Of a stretch of DNA of 64,000 nucleotides, positions 1 to 10,522 are shown piece after piece. The stretch covers positions 186,001 through 250,000 of the forward strand of contig BLJB01000009.1 of assembly GCA_013423325.1 (NCBI GenBank). The letters run 5' to 3'. Position 1 is the first letter of the stretch. Each line of letters starts with the position of its first letter. The translations under genes were made by a program, and so were the position numbers. The notes beneath the pieces are model-generated. The model did no database searches. It had not been told where the DNA came from and worked only from the letters and a program-made list of their open reading frames with translations. The stretch is from Usnea hakonensis (lineage: Eukaryota > Ascomycota > Lecanoromycetes > Lecanorales > Parmeliaceae).

Positions 1-1
1 T

Positions 2-415
2 GACAGGGAGAAATGCCTACAAGCGCAGATGGATGAATACCTCACGAAACCACTAAAACAAAATCAAATGATGCAAACGATTCTCAAGTGCGCCACCCTT
101 GGCGGTAAGCTTCTCGAGCGAGGAAAAGAAACGAGATTGAGTGCGAAAGATGAGCCACCAGAGCCAAACAAGAATTCTGGCAGCCATTCTGGAGGTGTGG
201 CCAAGGCGAAAATGCCACTAAGACCACCTTTGGAGAATCGGGCTATAACGAGTGTAGAACCACTCAACGGAGTTGCAGGGACAGAAAGTCCCGGGCTGCT
301 CAGTGCAGAGATGCAAGATCCAATGTCCATGGAGAGGGTACGTTGTTGCACTTCCAAGGCTCTGAAGGGTGCATGCTGACAAGTCCAGATCTTGCTACGA
401 TCGCACAGCAGTTAA
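2..415 (+). CDS. os-1: Group III hybrid histidine kinase, C-terminal end (partial)
   Basis: This is the 3' end of an osmosensing two-component hybrid kinase that acts upstream of the HOG MAP kinase cascade; members of the family determine sensitivity to dicarboximide and phenylpyrrole fungicides. The first codons read as the end of a response-regulator receiver domain (DREKC, then MDEYLTKPLKQNQMMQTI with the conserved K-P pair), followed by the KCATLGG stretch I associate with the Os-1/Nik1/BOS1 group and a low-complexity tail. Reading straight through gives an odd Cys-rich end. A GTACGT donor at 338 and an acceptor at 387-388, with a TGCTGAC branch site, remove 51 bp and give the end MERILLRSHSS, which fits my memory of the family terminus. 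Exons are 2-337 and 389-415. The HAMP repeats and kinase core lie upstream of the window. Assignment to group III rather than another hybrid kinase is from the tail motif. Confidence 0.82.
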
Positions 416-1068
416 CCTGTTCTCATGTTCCAATCTCGACCAGCGTACTGATGAACAGGCGTCTTTCTTACTGGAAGCGTGGCGCAAAGGCGAACCCGAG
501 TCTGGCACATTTTCCTTGCAGAGCACTTGTTGGAAGTGCTACAAGACGTGCGGCGTTTGAAGAGCATCTTTGCTCGTGTATTTTAAGGAGATGATGTTAG
601 CTTTCGTACCAAGGGGATCTGGCTTGGGACGGGTAGTTGCTGGGGAGAGGGGCTCTAATATCCCTAGTATGGATGAACTTCTCGAGACAAAGTGGACTGG
701 TAGGGCAGGCTAGGAGCCCTTGAGTGGCTCGGCGTTAAGTTCTAATTACAATATAATTTGTAAGCTGAGCCATGTGCTCAGCGTCGAGAATTGCAGACAT
801 GTTGAATGTTTGTTTGGCTTGGACCTTGGTTGGTCTAGGCCAGAAAGTTTGTCACCTCGTGCATCAGCTTCCTATTTTCAACTCGCATTGTCCATTAACC
901 ATCATGGTAGAGCAGAGTCGCTCTAACCGTCTCGGACTTGTGCACCCCAAACGATATTTTTACGTAGAACGTCAGCTCGGCCTTCCCCAAAAGTTTCCAA
1001 AGAGCTACGGTATTTGTACAGGGTATCTATGTGTATGTACAGCGCCGTAATAAAAGCGAAGGGGGCAT
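416..1068. other. Intergenic region between convergent genes
   Basis: The os-1 and lipase genes end towards each other across about 650 bases. I see short open frames but none with convincing composition or splice structure. This probably holds the two 3' untranslated regions. Confidence 0.6.
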
Positions 1069-2202
1069 CTAGTAACCCTCTTGAGCGATCATGTCTTCGT
1101 GTACGTCAGCGTTACGAGTCTCTTCCGTTCCGTTTGTCATGATAGCTTACCAGCAATATCCAGATAGAATGCAATAGCATTGAAGCTACAACCACATTAG
1201 CCGCCCCAGACTTAGTCCCCAAGATCGACTGTCCACTCACTTTCTTTTGTTCCCCGTCATCTCCCAAACAAGCCATCTCAACCGATTGGTCCAATTGATC
1301 AAGTCCAGATGACTGACGTCAACCAGTGTTCCCTTGTAAGTCCCCCATCGAGAACTAGCCACGCTGACTAACCCATCATTGGGTCCTTCCTCTGCCTCCA
1401 CAATCCGATGCGGCTGTCTGAACGCAGACCAGAGCGAAGGCCTAGCCATAGCGCCATAAGAGAAATACCGAACCCCGTCCCGATCAGGCGTCTTGGGATT
1501 GAAATCTTTCATCATATACCGCCTCGTCAACTGGCTGAATGCCCCAGTCTCTACCCTCATCAGCTGCAACACTCGATACACCCTTGGTAGATTCTCCGGC
1601 CCAATCTGTTCAAAGACATAGTCTGCGAACGCGGAACCGCGGTGCGGACTGGCAACCGTCGTCAAGCTCAGCACCTTTACGTTGGGCGGTTTGAGCCGGC
1701 TGATCATGTATCGTGCGTCCAGTCCTCCCATGCTGTGTGCGACAAGATTGACGCTTTTACCATGCGCTTTTTCCTCAATATCATGGCTCAGTTTGGCAGC
1801 ACGCTCTTCTATTGACGCGGAGGGGGGGACTGATGTGAGGATCACTTCAATGTTGTTGGCTTTGAGGGCTTCGGTGATGCCGCGCCAGTAGTGAACGCCT
1901 GGGAGAAGCTTGCCAATTAGGTGGAGTTCGTCGAAGCCGAGGAGGCCATGAGCGAGGACGATTGGGTTCTTGGGGGTTTCTGTAGAGACTTAGACGTGCT
2001 TCGGCGGGGCATGGCAATGGAACAGACGGTATTTGGCGCGGACTTTGGCGTAATCGTCCTTGATGGTGTGGCCTAGGTCTGAGACTCGAGGGTCTTGGAG
2101 TTCATGGCGTAGAGCTGAGGCTGTGAATCGCCGAGTGCTGCAGGCAGAGAACAGACCTTTGGAACAGCGTCTTCTTGTGGCCACGGAGATGAAGATTGCC
2201 AT
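1069..2202 (-). CDS. TGL2-type triacylglycerol lipase, probably mitochondrial
   Basis: This is an alpha/beta-hydrolase lipase resembling yeast Tgl2. The oxyanion-hole motif AHGLLGF lies near residue 70, the nucleophile motif AHSMGG near residue 141, and the acid and base probably in PNDG and SHLD. The N-terminus is Arg/Ser-rich (MAIFISVATRRR...), as in a mitochondrial presequence. I model four exons: 2202-2028, 1979-1241, 1185-1151 and 1094-1069, separated by introns of 48, 55 and 56 bp, giving 324 residues. The last two short exons restore the conserved end FNAIAFYLDIAD and finish in EGY; without splicing the protein would stop after GNKRK. All exon phases agree. The lipase fold is certain from the motifs. 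The mitochondrial location is inferred from the N-terminus and the family. Confidence 0.85.
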
Positions 2203-2991
2203 AAGAGGGTAGAAGGCAAAGGTCGAGACTACTCGGACGGCCTAGAAAGCTTAAAGCTCTGCTCCATGATTGTCCTTTGCAGATCGAACTCCTTGACGCA
2301 TTGTACGAGTCTTGTGGGATATTCAAAGCGAAACTGAGTGATTTGAACTCTTTCAGGGCTCGTACCCTAAGAAGATACCAAGGTACAAAGTCACCTATAA
2401 AATTCCAAGCACCAGAGTACTTATACCTACGAACCTATCTAAGGTACCTACTCCATACTGACTGCCTCAAATATGTCATGATGAGGGAATTAGTCCGCTC
2501 ATATGATACGTGTGAACTCGACATTATAAACCTGTTGGCAGGCTCGTTAAGTCAGCAGCTCGCACCGAGCTATCACCGACGCACGATAGAAACTCTTAAG
2601 AGATATCATTCAAGTAGAGGAAATCATGTGTTCACTCGTACTTCGTTCTGATTTAGCAACAAAAGGCCCATTTTGGGGACTGGATGCGGCTTGACTCCTG
2701 CTCTAAACCTGAAAACGTACGTCTAAAAAGATGAAGCGAGTCTTGAAGGCAGGGGTTGTTGCACCTTTCTGCAAGCGTGCATTCCACAAACAATGCTCAC
2801 ATAGATGCTCGAAAGGTCTATCAAAATAGTTGATGCTAGCACCCGGATACCTGTTTCGGACTTACTGTAGAATTCTCTTTGTCATGCCTCTTCCCATCAT
2901 GGCTGCTCGTCCTCAAATCTCGTCTGCAAATTCTTGTTTCCTCTTCTGTTTTTATTGAATTCGGTAGTCTTCTCGCTCCGCTATTGTGGCC
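2203..2991. other. Intergenic region between divergent genes, with GGTACC-type motifs
   Basis: The lipase and the kinase-like gene diverge from here. An open frame of 124 codons at 2277-2651 has no family resemblance and I do not accept it. Around 2370-2460 there are several copies of a GGTAC/CTAAGGTACC motif that recurs in other intergenic parts of the window. Confidence 0.5.
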
Positions 2992-4659
2992 ATGTCTTTC
3001 CCAGCAACAGAGAGTCAAGATGTGGAGATGGTCGTTGAGAAGACCTCGCAACAAGCACTTCCTGCTCCAACATGGCATTCAATCAAACCAGAAGGCGTTT
3101 CCTCCGAGATCTTCAACCCCCCTGAAGGACCTCTCGGCGAGACAGATGAAAAATCACCCAAATCGGAGAAAGAGAATTCCAGTCAATCAAAGAAATCAAA
3201 CAACTCGAATGTCTCATGCACTTCGACTGTCGAATATGGACATACACCATTTGATCAATACGCCGGCCAAGTCAAAGAGCTATGCCACCTTTTATGGGAT
3301 TCCTCGCCCAAAGTGCCTCAGAGTGTCAAAAGTTCCCGCATCGAGCGTCTATTCGGTATAGCTGACAATCGTATGACTGGATTGTTATTGCCTAAAAGAA
3401 GTCGCTCGGCAACAACCTTCGTCCCGGCCAAAGAGTTCTTGATTGAGCGACTACGCGGCGGAGGCTTCAACCGAGTCATCGGCATAACGATCAAGCATAC
3501 AACTGATGAGGACCCTACACAACTCATATTACGAGTGCCTCGGTTTGACGATGCTCGACCCGACCGAGAAGTTGCTATACTCCGCTTCGTTCGTCAACAT
3601 ACGACAATACCGATACCGGAGGTCAAACACGTGGACTTCACCAGCGATAACCCATTAAAGCAGCCCTACGTCATCCACAATCGAATCCCCGGGTTCGACC
3701 TTCAAAGCAGGAACAACCCTACTTGCTATCTCAGTCTCAGCCAAGAACAAAAGTGCACGTTTGCGAAAGATTTTGCTTCGATATTGCGCCAACTATATGA
3801 TATAACGCACCCATTTCCTGGCCACATAGAAGGTTCAGCCGACAGTAATAACCATCAGAATTTTATTGTCCGTCACTTCGATCTCACAACAACCTTTGGC
3901 TACGAGCCAGAGCTGGACTTGAATGCCAAGCTTCCTTTCTTCCAAGTTCACCCATTTGTAAAGGATTGGGAGCCGCCTGAGAGTGCTCCTCTGGAACAGA
4001 CTACTTACTATTTCATGATAGCTCAATTTGGTAGATGGAAAGCTCGGGAACTGCGTCGTGACCCTGCGTCCATACGCTGGTCGAAACGCTATGACCGCCT
4101 TGTCACAATGGCCGACCAAATGGATGAATTGGGCTTTCTAGGTAGCGACATGAATTGCCTATGTCACCTTGATCTGCTAGGGGCCCCGCGCAACATCATG
4201 GCTAACATCAACTCTGACGACTCTCTAAGCATTACTGGAATTCTCGACTGGGATAGCGCAGTATTTGCGCCCAGATTTGTCGGCTGTGCTCCACCTATGT
4301 GGTTATGGGCTTGGAGTGACGAGGAAGAGGACGAAACTCACGCTAATGATACTCCATCGACTCCCGAAGATCAAGAGATCAAGAGAATCTTCGAGGAGAC
4401 AGTCGGAGACGACTTTCTGTTTTATGCATACAAGCCAGAATATCGCCTTGCTAGGAAATTGTTTCACTTCGCACAATGTGGTATAAGTTCTACCACAGAA
4501 GATGATGAAGCCGAAGAGCTTTTGAAGGAGTGGGCCGAATTATGCATATCTACATTGGCAAGCGCAGAGCAGGATACCATAGGTACTCAGGACACTGGTC
4601 TAGGAAAATCGGCGGATGGTATTGATGACGGTTCGGCCGAAAGTAAGGCATCTTTGTGA
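2992..4659 (+). CDS. APH/choline-kinase-fold phosphotransferase-like protein
   Basis: A 555-residue single-exon protein of the aminoglycoside-phosphotransferase-like family that is expanded in filamentous fungi; substrates are mostly unknown. The first in-frame ATG is at 2992. A Ser/Lys-rich tail of about 90 residues precedes the fold. An N-lobe reads FNRVIGI then LILRVPRF, followed by YVIHNRIPG in the hinge region. The catalytic loop is HLDLLGAPRN (His392, Asp394, Asn401), and the metal-binding Asp is in ILDWDSAVF. The usual fungal loop is HxDxxPxN, so two extra residues seem to sit between Asp394 and Asn401; whether this copy is active is uncertain. The protein ends in an acidic, Ser-rich tail. 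A broken paralogue lies on the other strand at 28.2-29.3 kb. No neighbour suggests a pathway. Confidence 0.8.
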   Translation: MSFPATESQDVEMVVEKTSQQALPAPTWHSIKPEGVSSEIFNPPEGPLGETDEKSPKSEKENSSQSKKSNNSNVSCTSTVEYGHTPFDQYAGQVKELCHLLWDSSPKVPQSVKSSRIERLFGIADNRMTGLLLPKRSRSATTFVPAKEFLIERLRGGGFNRVIGITIKHTTDEDPTQLILRVPRFDDARPDREVAILRFVRQHTTIPIPEVKHVDFTSDNPLKQPYVIHNRIPGFDLQSRNNPTCYLSLSQEQKCTFAKDFASILRQLYDITHPFPGHIEGSADSNNHQNFIVRHFDLTTTFGYEPELDLNAKLPFFQVHPFVKDWEPPESAPLEQTTYYFMIAQFGRWKARELRRDPASIRWSKRYDRLVTMADQMDELGFLGSDMNCLCHLDLLGAPRNIMANINSDDSLSITGILDWDSAVFAPRFVGCAPPMWLWAWSDEEEDETHANDTPSTPEDQEIKRIFEETVGDDFLFYAYKPEYRLARKLFHFAQCGISSTTEDDEAEELLKEWAELCISTLASAEQDTIGTQDTGLGKSADGIDDGSAESKASL

Positions 4660-5149
4660 TAAAAAGCGTCTCTTACTATGTACATTCGGGGAAATCTACG
4701 TACCTAGCTTACCATATGTTCATATTCCCAGAGTTGTGAAAGAGGGCTCATTGAAGACTCAAGCCACACCAGTAGAGCTGACGTATGTGTTGGTATCCTT
4801 TGATGCTGTCCCTCCAGCCTGTTTGTCTTCGCCGACAAATCATGTGCTTTCGAAAATTCCTGCGAACGGCATTGCTTATGCAAACGGTACTGCGCTTTGA
4901 TCTCAGCCCTTTGTCAGGTGCTCTTTGACTTGAGAAACGATGTAGTATGTTGTGGCCTCCTCTCTTTCATGTCCAGACGTTCAAATCCTGCATGATCCAT
5001 GACTCTGTAGCTCACGATTCACCCCTTACACGCGGCTCGTTGAAACCACTCGTGAGACTACCTATTATCGAGTATCATCCTCAATTGCTAGACTTTCTTC
5101 CCTTTCTCTACACCTCTCCTCAAGTCATAAGCTCTTTTCTGAATAGACA
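4660..5149. other. Intergenic region
   Basis: About 490 bases follow the kinase-like gene. I see no convincing coding region; it probably holds the 3' UTR of that gene and the promoter of the small gene at 5150. Confidence 0.5.
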
Positions 5150-5483
5150 ATGCCCGGTGCAGGCAAATCCACAACCAAGCACCACTGCCCATTGAGAAGT
5201 AAGGGCAATTGCCGCCAAGGCGGTGGATACTGCCACGAACATCAGAGACAATGCTCAAAAGGACATGAACAAAATTATCTCAAAACGGAGGCTTGTCCAG
5301 AATGCCAGAGTGAACTCGCTGTAAGTCCTCCCAACAGCTTGACAAGATTAAAAACACCCACTAATCGATTTTCTTTAGAACAAGGCCAGAGTAGAGGCCC
5401 AGGCGTATTCGAAGAAAAGGGAACAAGATGTTGCACAGATGTTTCTAATGAGAGGAAAGGGGCAAGGCCCGAGAAGAAGATAA
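5150..5483 (+). CDS. Small Cys/His-rich conserved-type protein
   Basis: This is a two-exon gene (5150-5320, 5379-5483) encoding 91 residues. The 58-bp intron has GTAAGT, a CACTAATCG branch site and TTTAG. After splicing, the C-terminal part becomes a charged, helix-prone segment (KARVEAQAYSKKREQ) ending in GPRRR; without splicing it would be low-complexity, which supports the model. The N-terminal half has Cys and His in pairs (HHCPLRSKGNC, GYCHEHQRQC, ACPECQ), suggesting one or two small zinc-binding knuckles. I do not recognise the family, and a role in RNA or protein binding would be speculation. Confidence rests on the clean intron, the start context and the composition. Confidence 0.62.
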
Positions 5484-7051
5484 GGTACAAATTTCCGGTA
5501 GGATTTGGTGGAGGAAGTCATTGAATCACGACCTCTCGCCTCCCTGCTAGTAGGTCTTGAAGACCTAGGCTTCTTAGACCATGAGTACCTGCACTGGCTG
5601 CAAGGTCAAAATTTCGTCGCGTTGGATTCTCTTGATTATTGGATATGGAGTAATGGCATGTTGGATTGAAACTTATGGGCTGTTGTCATTGGTTGTTGGC
5701 GTCTTCGGATCTTTTGTGTATGGAGGACTCTGTCGTCTGCAATTTGCTCCTATTAAGAAATTCAGAGCGAGCTATCCTTGAGATTGTCTGAACGTTATAA
5801 TCTATGTCTTTCTGTAAGCGTCATAGTGTGGCTGATGAGTCCATCAAAAGTATATCTCAAACATTCCTGGTAAACTTAGTTCCATTTGGATACTCGTGCT
5901 TGGGGATGGATGACCATTCAAGCTCCTGATCAAATGGTCCAATAGAGTCCAGTGTAGCACTCCGATTGTAAGCAAGTAGATCGAGCTGCGTTGAAAGTTG
6001 GACAAAGGTACATAGGGGCCAATGGGACCGGCTGGTAGCATCCTTATCCATATCGCAAAGCAACGTATCGTATACGAGTCGAACCACGCTCGTATCAACA
6101 TGGTCATCCCACCCTGTTGCACATTTCCATTGCTCGATGACCAGGGGTATTCATTTCCTTCCTCCTAAACTTGCGCCAGTCCTGAGCATTGCTAATTAGA
6201 CTCACCAAAGTAATCATAGCGGTGACCCCAACGCATCAGGGAACGAGCAAAAGCCATGAAGAGAGCCAACCACGAAGCTTAAGCAATGCGCTGCTCCTAC
6301 ATTGCGAAGCCTGCAACAAGACAGATTTTGGAAGCATATCGATTTCGATTGGGGGGAAGTCGCTTTTATTGGGTCGAAAACTTCTTGAACAGGAATGTTC
6401 GACATGTAGAGTCAAACTGTCACGGATGATTCTCGCGAAAGTGCGCCAGACGAGAAGAATTGCGATCTTTGACATCATGTTCATCTTTATTGAAAAGAAA
6501 AGGTCTAGCATTCTGCTAATGCACAGCAAAATCAAATGAAAGAAAGCTCTTCCAATGTACATGCTGGTTTACTGGCACTTCCTGTCCCCATTAAAATTGC
6601 TACCGTGATTCTGAACAGGATCTAATCTAACAGTCTGCTTTCCGGCCTCACGCACGAATTATAATTTGAACGACGACATAACAGGTGAGACCCCTCGGTT
6701 ATGCAGCAGCAGTCTCCCCGTCGGGGGAATAAAAGCTGACTTGACTTTTAGATATAGCTGCCTCAATGTTGATCGCAGTCGTCTTTTTCCACTAGACGCG
6801 CTAAGCTCGCTTAGCATTTCGCTCCGAGAGTCGAAATCTGAAGTTTCCAAGTACTAGAAACAAAGCGTACCGGGTGAGTTCGCATCCATTCAATGTCGCA
6901 TATGGGACGTCAACAATGGCTTGCAGTCAACAGACAACTTCAATGGTCGCTCAGCTGAGAGCTCGGCCGCCAACTGACAAGTTCCTAGTGATCTCATTAG
7001 AAGCCGTCTCTTCCTCACTAATCTCAACAATAGGCTTGGCAAACGGTAGCC
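5484..7051. other. Gene-poor interval with possible gene relics
   Basis: No complete gene can be supported in these 1.6 kb. A 66-codon frame at 5581-5781 on the plus strand has two hydrophobic stretches and could be chance. On the minus strand between about 5844 and 6480 there are coding-looking pieces, given separately. The stretch 6563-7051 shows only the promoter side of the acetyltransferase. Confidence 0.4.
5857..6480 (-). pseudogene. Possible relic or unresolved small gene
   Basis: Pieces of plausible coding sequence lie on the minus strand in different frames. One (near 5857-6140) reads VIEQWKCATGWDDHVDTS and continues for about 80 residues to a stop at 5857. Upstream, around 6190-6260, there is MAFARSLMRWGHRYDYFG followed by a GTGAGT donor and a CTAAT branch-like site. 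I could not join these in one frame with acceptable splice sites: every acceptor tried gives an early stop. Either a gene with an unusual structure or a decayed one is present. I do not recognise the protein. Confidence 0.22.
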
Positions 7052-7783
7052 ATGTCTGACTTCGCCATCTCCCCTGCTACTTTGCAAGATCTACCTGGTA
7101 TCGCCAAGGTCGCCAGAGCAGCCTTCATGGGAAGCCAGCGAACAATGTCTTACTGGATGTTTTCACGGGAGCACGAAGAAGAAGCACACGAATGGATGCT
7201 AAACTACTACACTAAAACATTCAGGACTGAACCTTACTGTACATTCATTAAACTTGTGGATACCACAGTGGGCAAGATTGTGGCATTCGCGCTATGGGAA
7301 GCGCCTCACCCACCTGAGACGGAAGAGGAAAAAGCCAAGAAAGAGCAAGAGAAGAGAGAATGCGGCAATAAAGATGACGCGTTGCCGAGAGGTACTAACG
7401 TTCGGCTTTACCACGATTTCAGTGATGAGACAAAAAGGATGAGGGTCAAATATGTTCACAGCGAGAAAGATTACCGTGAGTAGCATTCGATGCAAGTTCC
7501 GTATGCAGACGAAATGACTGGACATGTTCAAGTCTTGAGGTCCATTGGGACTTTACCCGAGTATCAAGGCAAAGGCTGCGCATCAAGGCTTCTTCAATCC
7601 GGGCTCGTGAAGATCGATGTCGAAGGTGCCAAGACTTGGCTTGAGGCAACCCCGCTTGGAGAATCCCTGTATGCAAAGTCTGGCTGGGTCAACGTCGATG
7701 AGATCGTTTTCGATCTTGAGAAGTATGACTGTGGTAAATGGGTGCAGAAAACCACAGTCATGCAGAGAGCACCCCAAGCGTAA
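7052..7783 (+). CDS. GNAT-family N-acetyltransferase
   Basis: A two-exon gene (7052-7475, 7533-7783; 57-bp intron, GTGAGT..CAAG) encoding 224 residues. The acetyl-CoA-binding motif A is complete in exon 2: LPEYQGKGCASRLL, with the Q-x-x-G-x-G/A signature near residues 153-158. The downstream GESLYAKSGW and an aromatic-rich end are typical of the small GNAT proteins common in filamentous fungi. The N-terminus (ATLQDLPGIAKVARAAF) is the usual first strand and helix. The splice is needed to join KDY to LLRSIGTLPEY; reading through the intron meets a stop after two codons. The substrate cannot be told from the sequence; small-molecule amines are likelier than histones given the family type. Confidence 0.85.
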
Positions 7784-8616
7784 GGGGTCCAAGCCGCATA
7801 TTCTCACTCTTGCTGTTATATTTTCACCTTTGAGCTCTCAATTTTTCGATAGATCAGTGGGCTGTCCCCCTTGTGAGAACAAAATGCCCTCACAGTGGTC
7901 TAGGGTTTGTCAATCAGTTTCTCATCGCTTGGTTTCTTTTCGTCTTTTCGCGATCAGAATTTCAATGAAGATAGGTGTTCTTGGACTGCACCATGGGGTC
8001 AATATCCGGGGAGTGAAGTATGGATCTCAGATTTAGAACTGAGCTCTCCCTTATTTACATCTTGACATTCGCAGCTTCGAGCATTTGCAAGGTTCAACGT
8101 TCTCAAGTTCAGCAATCAAAGCCAGGCATTGACATGTATTTCCAAGGCTCCGATCTTACTGCAGGAGACCAAATCTATATACGTCCCCTGAAACCCAAGG
8201 CACCAGGGTAATCGACCGTATAGGGGGAATTCTATACCTCCCAGAGCTCTAGTAGAATAAAGTTCTCTTTTCTTTCCTTGGCTACCAACAAGGCAGAACC
8301 GGCTATTTTGTTGAAGATCGCTGAATCAAAGAGTTTCACAGCATCTGAATGGATGACACGCTACAAAAATTTCTTAAAACATGCCACTTCTGATTACGAA
8401 GCTTCTGGGCTGCGGAAAATCTGCAAAACAGAATTTCCTGACAACGCAAAGACAGTAATTTTCAACCGGCATACCTCTCCCCAACTCACAAGCTGACCTC
8501 TAGTGTGGTCAACCCAATGAACAACATCAGAACAATAATACTAGTTCGGAACGACCTTATCCTTCAATGATCGATCTTATATCTATTTTGCATCTTAAAG
8601 CAGTGTCTATGAACCT

Positions 8617-8647
<31 letters not shown>

Positions 8648-9081
8648 NNTTTTTAACCCCCCCCCCCCCCCCCCCCCCCCTTTTTCTCTTTTATAGACTG
8701 TCGGAGTCGCCGATAGGACATCATCTCGACTTTGTTCTTCCTGTTGGTGTGCCATGATCCAAAACATGCGTAAATGTGTTAAGCACGGTAGGTTGTGGTT
8801 GTGAGATCCTTGTTGGTAAAATGGGATATGTGTCTTAAGAGGAAGACCCTAGTGCTCATGCGCTTCGCGAGTCGTCCTCTAGGTCAAGTTTCAGATTCGA
8901 TAGCATGATATTCGATCAGTGCCAGTGCACAGTGTGGAAGAGGCCACCCCATCAGGTGCATTGCGCTATATGCATGAAATCGCGGTGACTCTATCCACGC
9001 TTATCCGTTCATTTTACGAGTACAGGCCGAAAACTTCTAATGTCGCCAATATATGCCTCCACCCATGGAACGCCATGTATG
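7784..9081. other. Gene-poor interval around a poly-C gap
   Basis: I find no supportable gene. Two frames were considered: 8020-8211, with a weak signal-peptide-like start, and 8278-8496, which lacks an ATG. They could be parts of one interrupted gene but I could not splice them in frame. The poly-C tract given separately divides the interval, so a gene lost in unsequenced bases cannot be excluded. Confidence 0.45.
8618..8680. repeat. Poly-C tract with two undetermined bases
   Basis: Two runs of about 30 and 24 C flank a short segment: NN at 8648-8649 followed by TTTTTAA. Runs like this are extremely rare elsewhere in the window. The NN bases mark it as a place where the assembly or read chemistry failed, so the true length and content are unknown. 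Confidence 0.9.
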
Positions 9082-10263
9082 CTAAGAAGCTCTCGCACCC
9101 GCCGGAGCTCCGATTCTCCTCTTTCCAGCTAGCGCCCTTCCCATCGCATCTCTGACCTCCGGATCCGCCCTGACGGTGTTGTTCACCAGCCACTCCTTCA
9201 CTCTCCCTCTCAGCTCCTTTGTGCCCTGCTCATCACCCATGAAAGGCGCCATATCCATTGCCAGCAATCTGCTGGATTCTATTTCGCTAGCCTTGGCGGT
9301 TGCCTCGAGTCGTGCTAATTGCTGCAGGTCGTGTTGAGAGGCAGTCACCGCGGTAGTAGGTGCTGGTTGCGGAAAGAGGTTTCCGAGCTGGGAGAAGGCG
9401 ATGAAGAGGGTGAATGTTGCCTTGCGGGCTAGAGCGAGAAGTTGGAATGGTAAGAGTGGTGGGTGGGCTGTCAGTCTGTTGAGGACGGGGTTGAAGAATT
9501 TGGTGAGTAATGGTGAGGGGTAAGGGCGAGTGATGGTGTGGTACTCGAGTAGGAAAAGACCAGCGAGTGTCAGGTAGCGCCAGAAGCGCCCCCACTGGAG
9601 GTAGTTGGTCAAGCTCAAGAGAGCTAAGGTAAGGGTTGAGCCAGCGTAGAGGGGTAGAGAGGATGTCTGGATGCCGGTGACCAGGTAATCTCGTATCGTT
9701 TTACAATGTTGCCACTTCAGCACATCAGGACCGAAGCGCTCGTAGGCAAAGCGTTTAACAGGGTCGGAAAGGGTATCCTGGGCGGTTTTGAGATTGACGA
9801 AATTGAGTTCGGCTGCTGCATGGCGGATTGGATCGTCAGTTGGGACTTTGTCCGGGTGCTGAAGTGCAGCTAGTCTCCTGAATTTTGACTTGATCTGCTT
9901 TTCTTCTGCACCTGGACTAAGACCGAGGTCCTGGTAAAAATCTCCTCTCTGCCGTATTGTATAGTCCGCTTCGTAGAGAGTGTAAAGCAGGTATACGATA
10001 ATGACTGTCATATGTATGCGCCGTCTGTGTTTGACATATCGGGGACTCCCAGGCTGAGGTTTAGGATCCCCCGCACGAATGGTAATGCCATAGAAGATGG
10101 ATTGGAGCCACCCTGTCACGAGCTGGAAATTTCTATATTAGCAGGTCCGACCTCAAGACATGCACGAGGCGAGCACGGGGGAAAGCAGCTTGGTGAGGTG
10201 GGAGGTACATACATTAGGCAAAAAGGCCCATCCAGCGTAGGAGAGAATGGCCGTTGAGGACAT
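9082..10263 (-). CDS. Membrane-anchored DnaJ-domain (Hsp40) protein
   Basis: A J-domain co-chaperone of 363 residues that would stimulate an Hsp70 ATPase at a membrane. Exon 1 (10263-10213) encodes MSSTAILSYAGWAFLPN; a 90-bp intron with GTATGT and CCAG follows, and exon 2 runs 10122-9082. The acceptor was chosen because it gives LPNLVTGWLQSIFYG in frame. A hydrophobic segment (MTVIIVYLLYTLYEADY) precedes the J-domain, whose HPD motif is at residues 106-108. Two or three further hydrophobic stretches follow (SLPLYAGSTLTLALLSL; YLTLAGLFLLEY), then a basic C-terminal helix. The order membrane segment, J-domain, membrane segments is not the Sec63 layout. Endoplasmic reticulum is the likeliest location, by inference. 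Confidence 0.82.
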
Positions 10264-10522
10264 GTCAGATGAATGCTTTCCGTACAAAACATGATAAAAG
10301 TTCAATACGAAGGGAATTTGTTGGTGAAGACAGGTGTTGAAACACTTTGCGCCTATTCTCGGCTCGGCAGATCGCTCCCAGGATGTCGCGTGGGCTTCTA
10401 GCCGTTTTTTTTTTAACTACTACAACATAGAGTAGCCGAAAGTCTATTGTTCAAGTCGTCCTCGAAAAAAGTTTGTGGGGGTCTCAACGACATCATCCTC
10501 GCCGATCAGCAACCAGGTCAGT

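Noticed and set aside
2277..2651. 124-codon plus-strand frame before the kinase-like gene
   Set aside because: No domain, no splice context and a non-ATG style setting; it lies in the divergent promoter region.
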